Shown here in pieces: positions 1 through 7,560 of a DNA stretch of 25,030 bases. Position 1 is the first letter of the stretch. The number at the start of each line of letters is the position of its first letter. The translations under genes were made by a program, and so were the position numbers. Below the pieces are notes generated by a model. The model ran no database searches. It was not told the origin of the DNA and saw only the letters and a list, made by a program, of their open reading frames with translations. Origin of the DNA: DATCZB01 sp035513215 (GTDB taxonomy: Bacteria > Pseudomonadota > Gammaproteobacteria > Steroidobacterales > Rariloculaceae); NCBI GenBank assembly GCA_035513215.1, contig DATKCK010000031.1, positions 1 to 25,030 of the forward strand. Reading direction: 5' to 3'.

Positions 1-142
1 CGAACGCGACCCCCTCGCCTCCATGCTTCTCCGCCATCACCTTCGTCAACGCCGCCGTCAACGTCGTCTTGCCATGATCCACATGACCAATCGTCCCCAC
101 ATTTACATGCGGCTTCGTTCGCTCAAATTTTGACTTCGACAT
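1..142 (-). CDS. tuf: Elongation factor Tu, N-terminal part (runs off the window)
   Basis: The first 47 codons of EF-Tu, the GTPase that delivers aminoacyl-tRNA to the ribosome, are present on the minus strand; the rest lies outside the window. The translation begins MSKSKFERTKPHVNVGTIGH and continues with the P-loop GHVDHGKTTL, which is diagnostic of EF-Tu. The ATG is preceded by an AGGAG ribosome binding site 8 bases upstream. The gene follows tRNA-Tyr, tRNA-Gly and tRNA-Thr on the same strand, as in the E. coli tyrU-glyT-thrT-tufB operon, so this copy corresponds to tufB by context and is probably co-transcribed with the tRNAs. Confidence 0.97.
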   Translation of the reverse strand, partial: MSKSKFERTKPHVNVGTIGHVDHGKTTLTAALTKVMAEKHGGEGVAF

Positions 143-176
143 CGAAGATGCTCCTAAGTACTCTCTTTTATGCTTA

Positions 177-251
<75 letters not shown>

Positions 252-278
252 GGAAAACCGGCGCTGGCGCCATTTTCC
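252..278. other. Stem-loop between tRNA-Gly and tRNA-Thr
   Basis: The spacer between the two tRNAs holds a two-part inverted repeat: GGAAAA (252-257) pairs with TTTTCC (273-278), and inside it GGCGC (260-264) pairs with GCGCC (267-271). It would form in the tRNA precursor and may help 5' processing of tRNA-Thr. The rest of the 88-base spacer shows nothing I recognise. Confidence 0.4.
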
Positions 279-339
279 GGGCCCTGTGCATCGTTGTTAC
301 GCCAGCCGGCGGGCAATCCCAAAGACGTCCTCGTGTGCC

Positions 340-413
<74 letters not shown>

Positions 414-423
414 CGCTGCTGAT

Positions 424-447
424 CCCCCTCCAGAATGGTGGAGGGGG
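424..447. repeat. Inverted repeat joining the tRNA-Tyr 3' end to its downstream flank
   Basis: CCCCCTCC (424-431) is the perfect complement of GGAGGGGG (440-447), separated by 8 bases. On the minus strand the 3' acceptor strand of tRNA-Tyr, ending in CCA, is followed four bases later by GGAGGGGGAT, which resembles the tRNA's own 5' end GGAGGGGTAC. It could pair with the acceptor arm in the precursor or be a trace of a duplicated tRNA-Tyr. Confidence 0.5.
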
Positions 448-520
448 TAGGATTCGAACCTACGAAGGCAAAGCCAGCAGATTTACAGTCTGCCCCCGTT
501 GACCGCTTGGGTACCCCTCC
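436..520 (-). tRNA. tRNA-Tyr (anticodon GTA)
   Basis: An 85-base class II tRNA with a long variable arm. The reverse complement begins GGAGGGGTACCCAAGCGG, has the anticodon loop CTGTAAA (anticodon GTA) and ends CCCCTCCA followed by an encoded CCA. It is the first gene of the tRNA-tuf operon here. Confidence 0.97.
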
Positions 521-537
521 GCGGACACAAGCGGCGT

Positions 538-566
538 ATTGTCAGATTTGATCCCGGGACTGTCAA
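538..566 (-). promoter_or_regulatory. Sigma70 promoter of the tRNA-Tyr/Gly/Thr-tuf operon
   Basis: On the minus strand a perfect -35 TTGACA (561-566) is separated by 17 bases from the -10 GACAAT (538-543). A GC-rich stretch ACGCCGC follows, which is typical of stable-RNA promoters under stringent control (inference). The expected start is near 531, giving a leader of about 11 bases before tRNA-Tyr. Between this promoter and the PilZ gene at 817 I see no further gene or site. Confidence 0.88.
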
Positions 567-816
567 CAGCCGCCCCCGGGCGAATAGCCTGCCGCTTCAG
601 TCTGTTAGCGGCGGTCGAAACGCGATTTCGCGACTCGCTCGCGCCCGAGCTTCGACATAATGCTCGCGCCCGTAACAGCCTGATAGTTAAGTCCTTCTCG
701 CAACAGCACGGGATAGGACCGCGCCGCCGGGATCGACCCGGGAGTTGGCATTCGGCGATTTCGACGGCATGCTAGCGCACCATAACGATCAAAAGACTGC
801 CGGGGGTGAACCGTCG

Positions 817-1116
817 ATGGAGCGCCGCTTACTAGAAAGAAACAAGGTCTCGACGACCGTCTACCTGGCGGTGCCCGGAGCCGGCCCGATTCGCTGCCGC
901 GCCAGGAACCTCTCCGCCATGGGCGTCTTTCTCGAGATCAAGGCACTCGGACTCCCCGCCGGTACGGTCGTCAATCTCGTCTTCGCCGTAGACCTCGGCG
1001 ACACCGTCAGACTGCACCGGCGCAAGGCTGTCGTCGCTCACATCTCCGAACGTGGCGCCGGGTTGATGATGCAGGGCCGATCGCAGGTTCGCCCGATCGC
1101 CCAGCGCGCCTCATAG
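817..1116 (+). CDS. PilZ-domain protein (predicted c-di-GMP receptor)
   Basis: A 99-residue single-domain PilZ protein, which in this family binds cyclic di-GMP and adjusts motility, adhesion or other outputs through a protein partner. Both signature motifs are visible: RxxxR in RLLER near residues 3-7 and N-x-S-x-x-G in NLSAMG near residue 30. I chose ATG 817 because it has a GGGGG-containing site just upstream and puts the RxxxR motif at the usual place; the frame stays open upstream to 745, with another ATG at 769. The gene stands alone, and its last 110 bases overlap the run-on end of the convergent broken gloB. There is no diguanylate cyclase or phosphodiesterase in the window, so its partner is unknown. 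Confidence 0.82.
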   Translation: MERRLLERNKVSTTVYLAVPGAGPIRCRARNLSAMGVFLEIKALGLPAGTVVNLVFAVDLGDTVRLHRRKAVVAHISERGAGLMMQGRSQVRPIAQRAS

Positions 1117-1812
1117 AATCCTTGAGCTCGCGCGTTCGCGCGAACACACTGACCGTATCGGCATCGGCGAGACCGATCGTCCTCGCGAGCGCAGGGCTCG
1201 TCGGACGCAGGAACGGATTCGTCTCCTTCTCGAGCGCGAGCACTGTCGGCACCGTCGGCCGCCCGGCGCGCCGCAGCTCAGCGATCTCGCGCGCCCGCGC
1301 GACGAGCGCCACGTTCCCGGGTTCGACAGTCAGCGCGAATTGCGCGTTCGTCAGCGTGTATTCGTGCGCGCAGTAGATTCGAGTGTCGTCGGGCCAGCGC
1401 AGGATCTTCTGCAGTGAGTCCCACATCTCTGCCGGGCTGCCCTCGAACGGCCGGCCGCAACCCATCGCGAACAGCGTGTCGCCGACGAAGGCGGCCTTGA
1501 CGCCGGGTACGAAGTAGACGATATGCCCGCGCGTATGTCCCGGCGTCTCGAATACCTCGATTCGATGATCGCCGAAGGGCACCGAGTCGCCCTCGCCGAC
1601 ACCGAGATCGATGCCCGGAATCCTCCATGGTCGGCATGGTGATGCGTGTTGAGGATGTGACTCAGGCGCCAGCCATGCCGATCGAGCTCGGCAAGAATCG
1701 CCGCGGCATCGGGCGTATCGATCGCGGCAGTGAGGCCGGTCTGCGGGTCGTGCAGCAGGAATCCGTAGTTGTCGCTGAGGCACGGAAATTGCGCGATTTC
1801 CAGCTCGTTCAC
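1007..1812 (-). pseudogene. gloB: Hydroxyacylglutathione hydrolase (glyoxalase II), broken by internal deletion and frameshift
   Basis: Glyoxalase II hydrolyses S-lactoylglutathione in methylglyoxal detoxification and binds two metals. The first part reads from GTG 1812 (GGGAG upstream) with NELEIAQFPCLSDNYGFLL and the metal motif THHHADH. Near 1618-1633 the frame changes and resumes at RIPGIDLGVGEGD, then ETPGHTRGH, FVGDTLF, RIYCAHEYT and TNPFLR. About 24-25 residues that normally lie between HxHxDH and the IPG segment are missing, so a deletion that is not a multiple of three is the simplest explanation. The second part also runs about 35 residues past the usual end (near ELKD) to 1007, overlapping the PilZ gene. 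As read, no full-length protein can be made; an assembly or sequencing error is the alternative. Confidence 0.85.
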
Positions 1813-1862
1813 GGCGGCTCCCGGAAGCGGTGCGCATGAGCGCCTGACGTCGAAGCATAGCG

Positions 1863-1868
1863 TACAAT
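1863..1868 (+). promoter_or_regulatory. Possible -10 element of thrS
   Basis: TACAAT lies 30 bases before the thrS ATG in the short gap between the divergent gloB and thrS. No convincing -35 hexamer stands 16-18 bases upstream, so this rests on the -10 alone. I see no obvious tRNA-like operator for autoregulation in the short leader. Confidence 0.35.
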
Positions 1869-1898
1869 GCGCCGCTCGACGCAAGCGATGCCCCTTCG

Positions 1899-3827
1899 AT
1901 GCCGCAACTGAAGCTGCCCGACGGCACTGTCCGCAGTTACGCCGATCCCGTCACCGGGCTCTCGGTTGCGGCCGATATCGGCGCGGGCCTGGCCAAGGCG
2001 GCCGTCGCCATCGCGGTCGACGGCGAGCTCAGGGACTTAACGCGCGAGATCGACCGCGATGCCGCGATCGAGATCGTGACGCGCGACTCCGAGATCGGGC
2101 TCGACCTGCTGCGTCACGACGCGGCCCATGTCATGGCCGAGGCCGTCAAGGAACTTTATCCCGAGGCGCAGGTGACGATCGGCCCGTCGATTCAGGACGG
2201 GTTCTACTACGATTTCGCGCGCCAGACGCCTTTCACACCCGCGGATCTCGAGCGCATCGAGGAGCGCATGCGCGAGATCGTCGATCGCGACGAGACGATC
2301 GTCCGCGAGGTCTGGAATCGCGAGAAGGCCGTCGCCTTCTTTCGCGAAGCCGGCGAGATATACAAGGCCGATATCATTGCCGGCATTCCCGCGGCGGATC
2401 CGATCACGCTTTATCGGCAGGGCGAGTTCATCGATCTTTGCCGCGGACCGCACCTGCCCTCGACCGGACGCCTCGGCAAGGCATTCAAGCTGACCAAGCT
2501 CGCCGGCGCCTACTGGCGCGGCGACTCGCGCAACGAGATGCTGCAGCGCATCTACGGGACTGCCTGGGCGGATCCGAAGCAGCTCAAGGCCTATCTGCAC
2601 CGGCTCGAGGAAGCCGAGCGGCGCGATCACCGCCGCATCGGCCGGCAGATGGATTTGTTCCATTTCCAGGACGAGGCCGTCGGCGCCGCGTTCTGGCACC
2701 CCAAGGGCTGGACGCTGTTTCAGCTTCTCGTCGGCCACCTCAGGGCGAAACAGACCGCCGCGGGTTACCGGGAGGTCAATACGCCCGAGCTGATGGACCG
2801 CTCGCTGTGGGAAGCATCGGGACACTGGGAGACCTTCGGCGAGAACATGTTCACGAGCCGGACGGAGGACGAGCGCGTGCTGGCCGTCAAGCCGATGAAC
2901 TGCCCGGGACACGTGCAGGTCTTTCGCAGCGATCTTCGCAGCTATCGAGATCTCCCATACCGGCTGGCCGAGTTCGGCAAGGTTCATCGCTACGAGCCGT
3001 CCGGCGCGCTGCACGGACTGATGCGCGTGCGGGCCTTCACGCAGGACGATGCCCACATATTCTGCACCGAGGAGCAGATTACTCAGGAGACGGGCGCCGT
3101 CTGCGATCTGTTGCTCGGCATTTACCGCGATTTCGGCTTCGACAACGTCATCATCAAGTTCGCCGACCGGCCCGAAAAGCGCGTCGGCGACGATGCCGTC
3201 TGGGATCGCGCCGAGGCCGCGCTCGAGAGCGCGATGCAGAGCCTCGGGCTGGACTACAGCCTGAACCGCGGCGAAGGCGCCTTCTACGGCCCCAAGATCG
3301 AGTTCGTGCTGCGCGATGCGATCGGCCGCGACTGGCAGTGCGGCACCTTGCAGGTGGATCTGAACCTGCCCGGCCGGCTCGGCGCCACTTTTATCGGCGA
3401 GGACGGACAAAAGCACACGCCGGTGCTGCTGCACCGTGCGATCTTCGGCTCGCTCGAGCGCTTCATCGGCATTCTGCTCGAGCATTTCGCAGGCGCGCTG
3501 CCGTTCTGGCTCGCGCCCGAGCAGGTTGTCATCGCGACGATCACATCGGACGCCGACCCCTATGCCGAACGCGTTGCGCGGGAGCTGCGCGCCGCCGGAA
3601 TCCGCGTCGCTTGCGATCTGCGCAACGAGAAGATCAACTACAAGGTTCGCGAGCACAGCCTCGCCAAGGTGCCGGCGCTCATGGCCGTCGGCAAACGTGA
3701 GATGTCCGAGGAAACGGTTTCGATTCGCAGGCTCGGCAGCAACGAGCAGTCCGTCATGCCGCTCGCCGAGGCGATCTCCGGCCTGAACGAGGAGAACGCC
3801 CGAAGGGCAGTCGATGCGCATTCTTAG
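1899..3827 (+). CDS. thrS: Threonyl-tRNA synthetase
   Basis: Charges tRNA-Thr with threonine; 642 residues, the family's usual length. Domains in order: TGS (about 1-61), editing domain with HxxxH at H73/H77 plus C181 and H185 (ECRGPH-type motif, here CRGPH), then the class II catalytic core with the zinc cysteine C335 in VKPMNCPGH, motif 2 around HRYEPSGALHG (363-373), H386 in TQDDAH, and a C-terminal anticodon-binding domain. ATG 1899 opens on the conserved MPQLKLPDG start. It is divergent from the broken gloB and overlaps the next gene by 14 bases. In most gammaproteobacteria thrS is followed by infC-rpmI-rplT; here that cluster is absent. Confidence 0.97.
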   Translation: MPQLKLPDGTVRSYADPVTGLSVAADIGAGLAKAAVAIAVDGELRDLTREIDRDAAIEIVTRDSEIGLDLLRHDAAHVMAEAVKELYPEAQVTIGPSIQDGFYYDFARQTPFTPADLERIEERMREIVDRDETIVREVWNREKAVAFFREAGEIYKADIIAGIPAADPITLYRQGEFIDLCRGPHLPSTGRLGKAFKLTKLAGAYWRGDSRNEMLQRIYGTAWADPKQLKAYLHRLEEAERRDHRRIGRQMDLFHFQDEAVGAAFWHPKGWTLFQLLVGHLRAKQTAAGYREVNTPELMDRSLWEASGHWETFGENMFTSRTEDERVLAVKPMNCPGHVQVFRSDLRSYRDLPYRLAEFGKVHRYEPSGALHGLMRVRAFTQDDAHIFCTEEQITQETGAVCDLLLGIYRDFGFDNVIIKFADRPEKRVGDDAVWDRAEAALESAMQSLGLDYSLNRGEGAFYGPKIEFVLRDAIGRDWQCGTLQVDLNLPGRLGATFIGEDGQKHTPVLLHRAIFGSLERFIGILLEHFAGALPFWLAPEQVVIATITSDADPYAERVARELRAAGIRVACDLRNEKINYKVREHSLAKVPALMAVGKREMSEETVSIRRLGSNEQSVMPLAEAISGLNEENARRAVDAHS

Positions 3828-4665
3828 CTTCATAGCCGAAGGGAAGCGGAGCGTCGGTCTCGTGGTCGGCGACGGCGTCGTCGATTGCGGCGCGCGCTCG
3901 GGCACGCCGGATCTGTTCGAGCTGTTGCAGACCGGCGGCCTCGGGAAGCTCGAGGATCAGGCGCGAAGGCCGGCCGATTACCGGCTCGACGAGGTGCGGC
4001 ATCTCCCCGTCATCGCCAATCCCGCGGCGAGATTCCTTTGCGTCGGGATCAACTACAAGCCGCACATGCTCGAGATGGGCCGCGAGCTGCCTCCCCATCC
4101 GGTGATCTTCGTCAGGTTCCCGAGTAGCCTCGTCGGCCACCAGGACGAGCTTGTCAGGCCGCGCGAGTCGGAGCAATACGATTTCGAAGGCGAGTTCGCC
4201 GTGATCATCGGCAAGCGCGCACGACGCGTGTCGAGGCACGACGCGATCGACCATGTCGCGGGATTCGCGTGCTTCAACGACGGCAGCATTCGCGACTATC
4301 AGCGCCATAGCGGCCAGTACACGCCCGGCAAGAACTTCGTCGGCAGCGGCGCCTTCGGGCCCTGGATGGTGACTCGTGACGAGATCCCCGACCCCGCGGC
4401 GCTCGATCTGACGACGCGGCTCAACGGCGAGGTCGTTCAGAAAGAGAGCACGGGCGAGCTGATCTTCGGCATCGGCGAGCTCATCGAGTACATCTCGATC
4501 TGGACCGAGCTCGTGCCGGGTGACGTCATTGCGACCGGCACGCCTGGCGGTGTCGGCGCGGGACGCAAGCCACCGCTGTGGATGAAACCGGGCGACACGA
4601 TCGACGTCGAAATCTCAAGATTAGGCATCCTGCGCAATCGTGTCGTCGAGGACGATGACTCATAG
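3814..4665 (+). CDS. Fumarylacetoacetate hydrolase (FAH) family protein
   Basis: A 283-residue enzyme of the FAH superfamily, whose members hydrolyse, hydrate or decarboxylate beta-diketo and 2-oxo acids with a bound divalent metal. Visible family features are the VGINYKPH segment (about 77-84), the acidic metal site YDFEGEFAVIIGK (about 124-136), NDGSIRDYQ (about 156-164) and KNFVGSGAFGPW (about 172-183), then the conserved PGDVIATGTPGGVG near residues 233-246. The true substrate cannot be told from sequence; related proteins include oxaloacetate decarboxylases, acylpyruvate hydrolases and aromatic degradation enzymes. Its ATG lies inside the end of thrS behind GAAGGG, and its stop overlaps the next gene, so the three are probably co-translated. 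Confidence 0.9.
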   Translation: MRILSFIAEGKRSVGLVVGDGVVDCGARSGTPDLFELLQTGGLGKLEDQARRPADYRLDEVRHLPVIANPAARFLCVGINYKPHMLEMGRELPPHPVIFVRFPSSLVGHQDELVRPRESEQYDFEGEFAVIIGKRARRVSRHDAIDHVAGFACFNDGSIRDYQRHSGQYTPGKNFVGSGAFGPWMVTRDEIPDPAALDLTTRLNGEVVQKESTGELIFGIGELIEYISIWTELVPGDVIATGTPGGVGAGRKPPLWMKPGDTIDVEISRLGILRNRVVEDDDS

Positions 4666-5251
4666 CCGCACCGCAATTCTGCTGCTTTCACTCGCCGCGC
4701 TCGCGAATCGGGCCCTCGCGCAGCCGGCGGATGACGAGTGGATCGACTGGCAGGCTCTCGACGCCGGCGAGATCGTCCTTAAGACGTCGAAGGCCGGCCG
4801 CGGGACGGTCCGCATCGACCTCGCGATAGCCATCGACGCCGACTGGCAATCGATCTGGGAGCTGCTCACGGCCTGCGAGATCTCGCCGGAATTCGTGCCC
4901 CATGTCGTGGCCTGCCGGCGACTCGCCGCCATCGACGACTGCGATTGCGAGCTCTTCGAGCAGACCGTCAAGCCAGCGTTCTTCCTGCCGAGATTCGAGC
5001 ACGTTTTCGAGCTCGAGTATTTCCCGCCGCACCGGATCGAAGTCAGCCACATCAGCGGGCCGATCGACCGCATGGAAGGCGCCTGGTCGCTGATCGAGCG
5101 CAAGGACCAGCCCATTATTCTGATGCACTCGATGACGCTCAAGCCCGGCTTTCCGGTCCCGCCGCTGTTCGTCCGCAATACGCTGAAGCGGGAACTGCCG
5201 GCGGTGCTGATCGAGGTTCGCGATCGCGCGGAGCGCGCGAGCATGGACTGA
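4655..5251 (+). CDS. Secreted SRPBCC (START/polyketide cyclase-like) protein
   Basis: A 198-residue protein with a signal peptide (hydrophobic run AILLLSLAALANRALA, probable cleavage after ALA) and an SRPBCC-type fold, a hydrophobic-ligand pocket shared by START, polyketide cyclase and COQ10-like proteins. The family pattern is seen in IDADWQSIWELLTACEISPEFVPHV, followed by alternating strands and a long C-terminal helix. ATG 4655 is chosen over GTG 4640 because it gives a normal signal peptide. It overlaps the FAH gene by 11 bases. The ligand is unknown; the signal peptide suggests a periplasmic role. Two cysteines in DDCDCE could form a disulfide. Confidence 0.75.
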   Translation: MTHSRTAILLLSLAALANRALAQPADDEWIDWQALDAGEIVLKTSKAGRGTVRIDLAIAIDADWQSIWELLTACEISPEFVPHVVACRRLAAIDDCDCELFEQTVKPAFFLPRFEHVFELEYFPPHRIEVSHISGPIDRMEGAWSLIERKDQPIILMHSMTLKPGFPVPPLFVRNTLKRELPAVLIEVRDRAERASMD

Positions 5252-5316
5252 TCGCGCCGATGCTGTGAATCCCGTCACTGCGGCGCGAGCGCGCGGCTGT
5301 TAGCGTCGCGGTAATT

Positions 5317-6594
5317 GTGTCCGATGCCAACGTCAACTCGCCGCGAATACTGATCCTCGAGGCCGACCGCAAGATCGCAAGCCAGTTGCAGCGGTTCATG
5401 GTCAAGGGCTGGTCGGGCGCGTCGGTGCAATCGATCGCATCGGCGCTCGAGGATGTGGCGTTCGACAGCGAACGGTTCCGCTCCTTCGATGTCGTGCTCG
5501 CCGGATGCGATCTCCGCAAGGACGGCTCGACCGCGAACCCTTCGCTGCGCGCGCTGCGCGCACTGACGGCCGATCCCGCCGTGCCGCCGATCATTCTGCT
5601 GACGGCGAGCGGCAGCGAGTTCAGCGCCGTGCAGGCCATCAAGGCCGGCGCCTTCGATTACCTGCCGAAGAGCCTGTTCGGCCGCGAGCAGGTCACGGCG
5701 GCGGTCCAGCGCGCGCTCGTCGCGCGCAAGCCCTTTCTCTGGGGCGCCGGAACCGAAGGCGCCCCGCGACTGTTCGGCTACGACCTGCGCCGCTGCCTCG
5801 CGACCAACGAGAACTCGTCGATTCATACGGCCTTCAGCGCCGAGCAGCGCAAGGAGGTCGTGATCAAGGTCCTGAATCGCGGCCGGGGTTCGCTGAGCCG
5901 GGACACGCGGTTCGCGCGCTTCATCGACGAGTTCAAGATTCTGCACGACATCGACGATCCCGCGGTCGCCGAGATCTACGATTTTCGCGTTACGGCCCAG
6001 TATTGCTACATCGCGATGGAGTATTTCGAGCAGGGACACCTCGGCAGCCAGCTGCGCGAGCCGCTGCCCGTGGCCGATGCATTCAGGATTGCGATGGAGA
6101 TCGCTCAGGCGCTGTCGATCATCCATATGGCCGGCGTCGTGCATCGGGACCTGAAGCCCGGGAACATCATGCTGCGTACCGACGGCACGGTCGCGCTGAT
6201 CGATTTCGGCATATCGAAGTCGTCCTCGCTGCCGGTCTCCGCCGGCGAGGCGATCAGCGGCACGCCCTATTACATGAGCCCCGAGCAGGCCAAGGGCGAC
6301 CCGACGGACGAGCGCACGGATCTCTACGCGCTCGGCGTCATCCTCTACCAGATGCTGACGGGCGAGAAGCCCTATACCGGCAGCGGCGCGGCCGAGATCC
6401 TCGCGGGGCACGGCGAGTCGCCGATTCCGACGCTTCCGGAGCCGCTCGCGCAGTATCAGCATCTGATCTCGCGGCTGCTCGCCAAGAACCCCGACGACCG
6501 GATCACGAGCGCCCGCGAGCTCGTCGAGATCGTCGAGCAGCAGCTCGCGAAGGCCCGCGAGAAAAACTACGCGCTGTCGGCGAGCTCGGCCTGA
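5317..6594 (+). CDS. Receiver-like domain fused to a Ser/Thr protein kinase
   Basis: 425 residues, cytoplasmic, no membrane segment. Residues about 9-133 form a response-regulator-like domain with E15/D17 near the acidic pocket, T96 (ILLTASG) and K118 (YLPKS), but the expected phospho-acceptor aspartate is glycine 63 in FDVVLAGCD; D65 is two residues late. Residues about 150-410 form a Hanks-type kinase: K184 in VVIKVL, HRDLKPGN with D278, DFG at 296-298, SPEQ at 321-324 and TDLYALGVILYQMLTGE. The glycine-rich loop is poor (about 161-173). The start is GTG 5317; no clear ribosome binding site is seen, so the start is uncertain. The last 28 bases overlap the convergent ttcA. Targets are unknown. 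Confidence 0.88.
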   Translation: MSDANVNSPRILILEADRKIASQLQRFMVKGWSGASVQSIASALEDVAFDSERFRSFDVVLAGCDLRKDGSTANPSLRALRALTADPAVPPIILLTASGSEFSAVQAIKAGAFDYLPKSLFGREQVTAAVQRALVARKPFLWGAGTEGAPRLFGYDLRRCLATNENSSIHTAFSAEQRKEVVIKVLNRGRGSLSRDTRFARFIDEFKILHDIDDPAVAEIYDFRVTAQYCYIAMEYFEQGHLGSQLREPLPVADAFRIAMEIAQALSIIHMAGVVHRDLKPGNIMLRTDGTVALIDFGISKSSSLPVSAGEAISGTPYYMSPEQAKGDPTDERTDLYALGVILYQMLTGEKPYTGSGAAEILAGHGESPIPTLPEPLAQYQHLISRLLAKNPDDRITSARELVEIVEQQLAKAREKNYALSASSA

Positions 6595-7382
6595 TCGACG
6601 AGAGTCTCGAGCCCCTCGAAATCGTAGATCGATCGATCCGCCAGATGGCTCGGCGTCACGTTCTTAAGCGCCCTGAAGAGCCGAGCCGTCCGGCCCGGAT
6701 CCTCCGTCTCCCACTCCGAAAGCATCCGCTTGATCTCGCGCCGCTTCAGGTTCTCCTGTGAGCCGCAGAGGGTGCAGGGGATGATCGGGAAATCGCGCTT
6801 CTTCGCGTAGCGGACGATCTCGCTCTCGGCACAGTAGGCGAGCGGACGAACGACGATGTGCCTGCCGTCGTCGCTGACGAGCTTCGGCGGCATCGCCTTG
6901 AGACGCCCGCCGTAGAATAGGTTCAGAAACATCGTCTCGACGATGTCGTCACGATGGTGTCCGAGCGCGATCTTGTCGGCTCCGATCTCGCTTGCCACGC
7001 GATACAGCACACCGCGACGGAGCCTCGAGCACAGACCGCACATCGTCTTGCCCGGCTCGATGACCCTCTTGACGATCGAGTAGGTATCTTCCTCGACGAT
7101 GCGGTACTTCACGCCGATCGATTCGAAATACGCCGGCAGAACGTCGGCGGGAAATCCGGGCTGCTTCTGGTCGAGATTGACGGCGACGAGGTCGAACCGG
7201 ATCGGCGCCCGGCGCTTCAGAGAGAGCAGCATGTCGAGCAGCGTGAACGAGTCCTTGCCGCCCGAGACGCAGACCATGACGCGATCGCCGTCGGCGATCA
7301 TCCGATAATCGGCGATTGCGCGGCCGACGTTGCCCCGAAGCTCCGCCTTGAGCTTGTTCCAGCGACCGGATACGGCTTCCAT
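6567..7382 (-). CDS. ttcA: tRNA 2-thiocytidine(32) synthetase TtcA
   Basis: Thiolates cytidine 32 in certain tRNAs using ATP and an iron-sulfur cluster. The 271-residue protein has the PP-loop SGGKDS (about 40-45) and the two CxxC pairs typical of TtcA: CGLC near 115-118 and CTLC near 206-209. The motif GHHRDDIVETMFLNLFYGG is also characteristic. The ATG at 7382 opens MEAVSGRWNKLK. It converges with the kinase gene and is divergent from the histidine kinase across a 178-base gap (7383-7560) in which I find no convincing operator. Confidence 0.95.
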   Translation of the reverse strand: MEAVSGRWNKLKAELRGNVGRAIADYRMIADGDRVMVCVSGGKDSFTLLDMLLSLKRRAPIRFDLVAVNLDQKQPGFPADVLPAYFESIGVKYRIVEEDTYSIVKRVIEPGKTMCGLCSRLRRGVLYRVASEIGADKIALGHHRDDIVETMFLNLFYGGRLKAMPPKLVSDDGRHIVVRPLAYCAESEIVRYAKKRDFPIIPCTLCGSQENLKRREIKRMLSEWETEDPGRTARLFRALKNVTPSHLADRSIYDFEGLETLVDQAELADSA

Positions 7383-7560
7383 CGGGGGCCGATCATAATC
7401 AAATGTCGGCCCGATTGCGGGCGAACATCCCTAATGCTTGATTTCGTTGAACATAACGACAGCGCCTGAAGGCTCGTCTCAGCCTCTGTGACTCCTATCA
7501 CTGCCCCATTTCGGCTCAATCGCTAGGCTTAGGAGGTTCTCATTAAGTCAATTCCGCGGC

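Noticed and set aside
539..775. A 78-codon plus-strand frame between the tRNA promoter and the PilZ gene
   Set aside because: It starts inside the tRNA promoter and has no motif or ribosome site.
2037..3905. A 622-codon minus-strand open frame opposite thrS
   Set aside because: thrS is intact and unambiguous; the antisense frame has no recognisable motif and is typical of GC-rich DNA.
7385..7410. A TTGAT-like half-site upstream of ttcA resembling an FNR box
   Set aside because: Only one half matches well and the other half has three of five bases, which is expected by chance.
7531..7536. A perfect AGGAGG before the histidine kinase
   Set aside because: It is 24 bases from the ATG, and no start codon in the kinase frame lies at a usable distance, so I did not use it to move the start.
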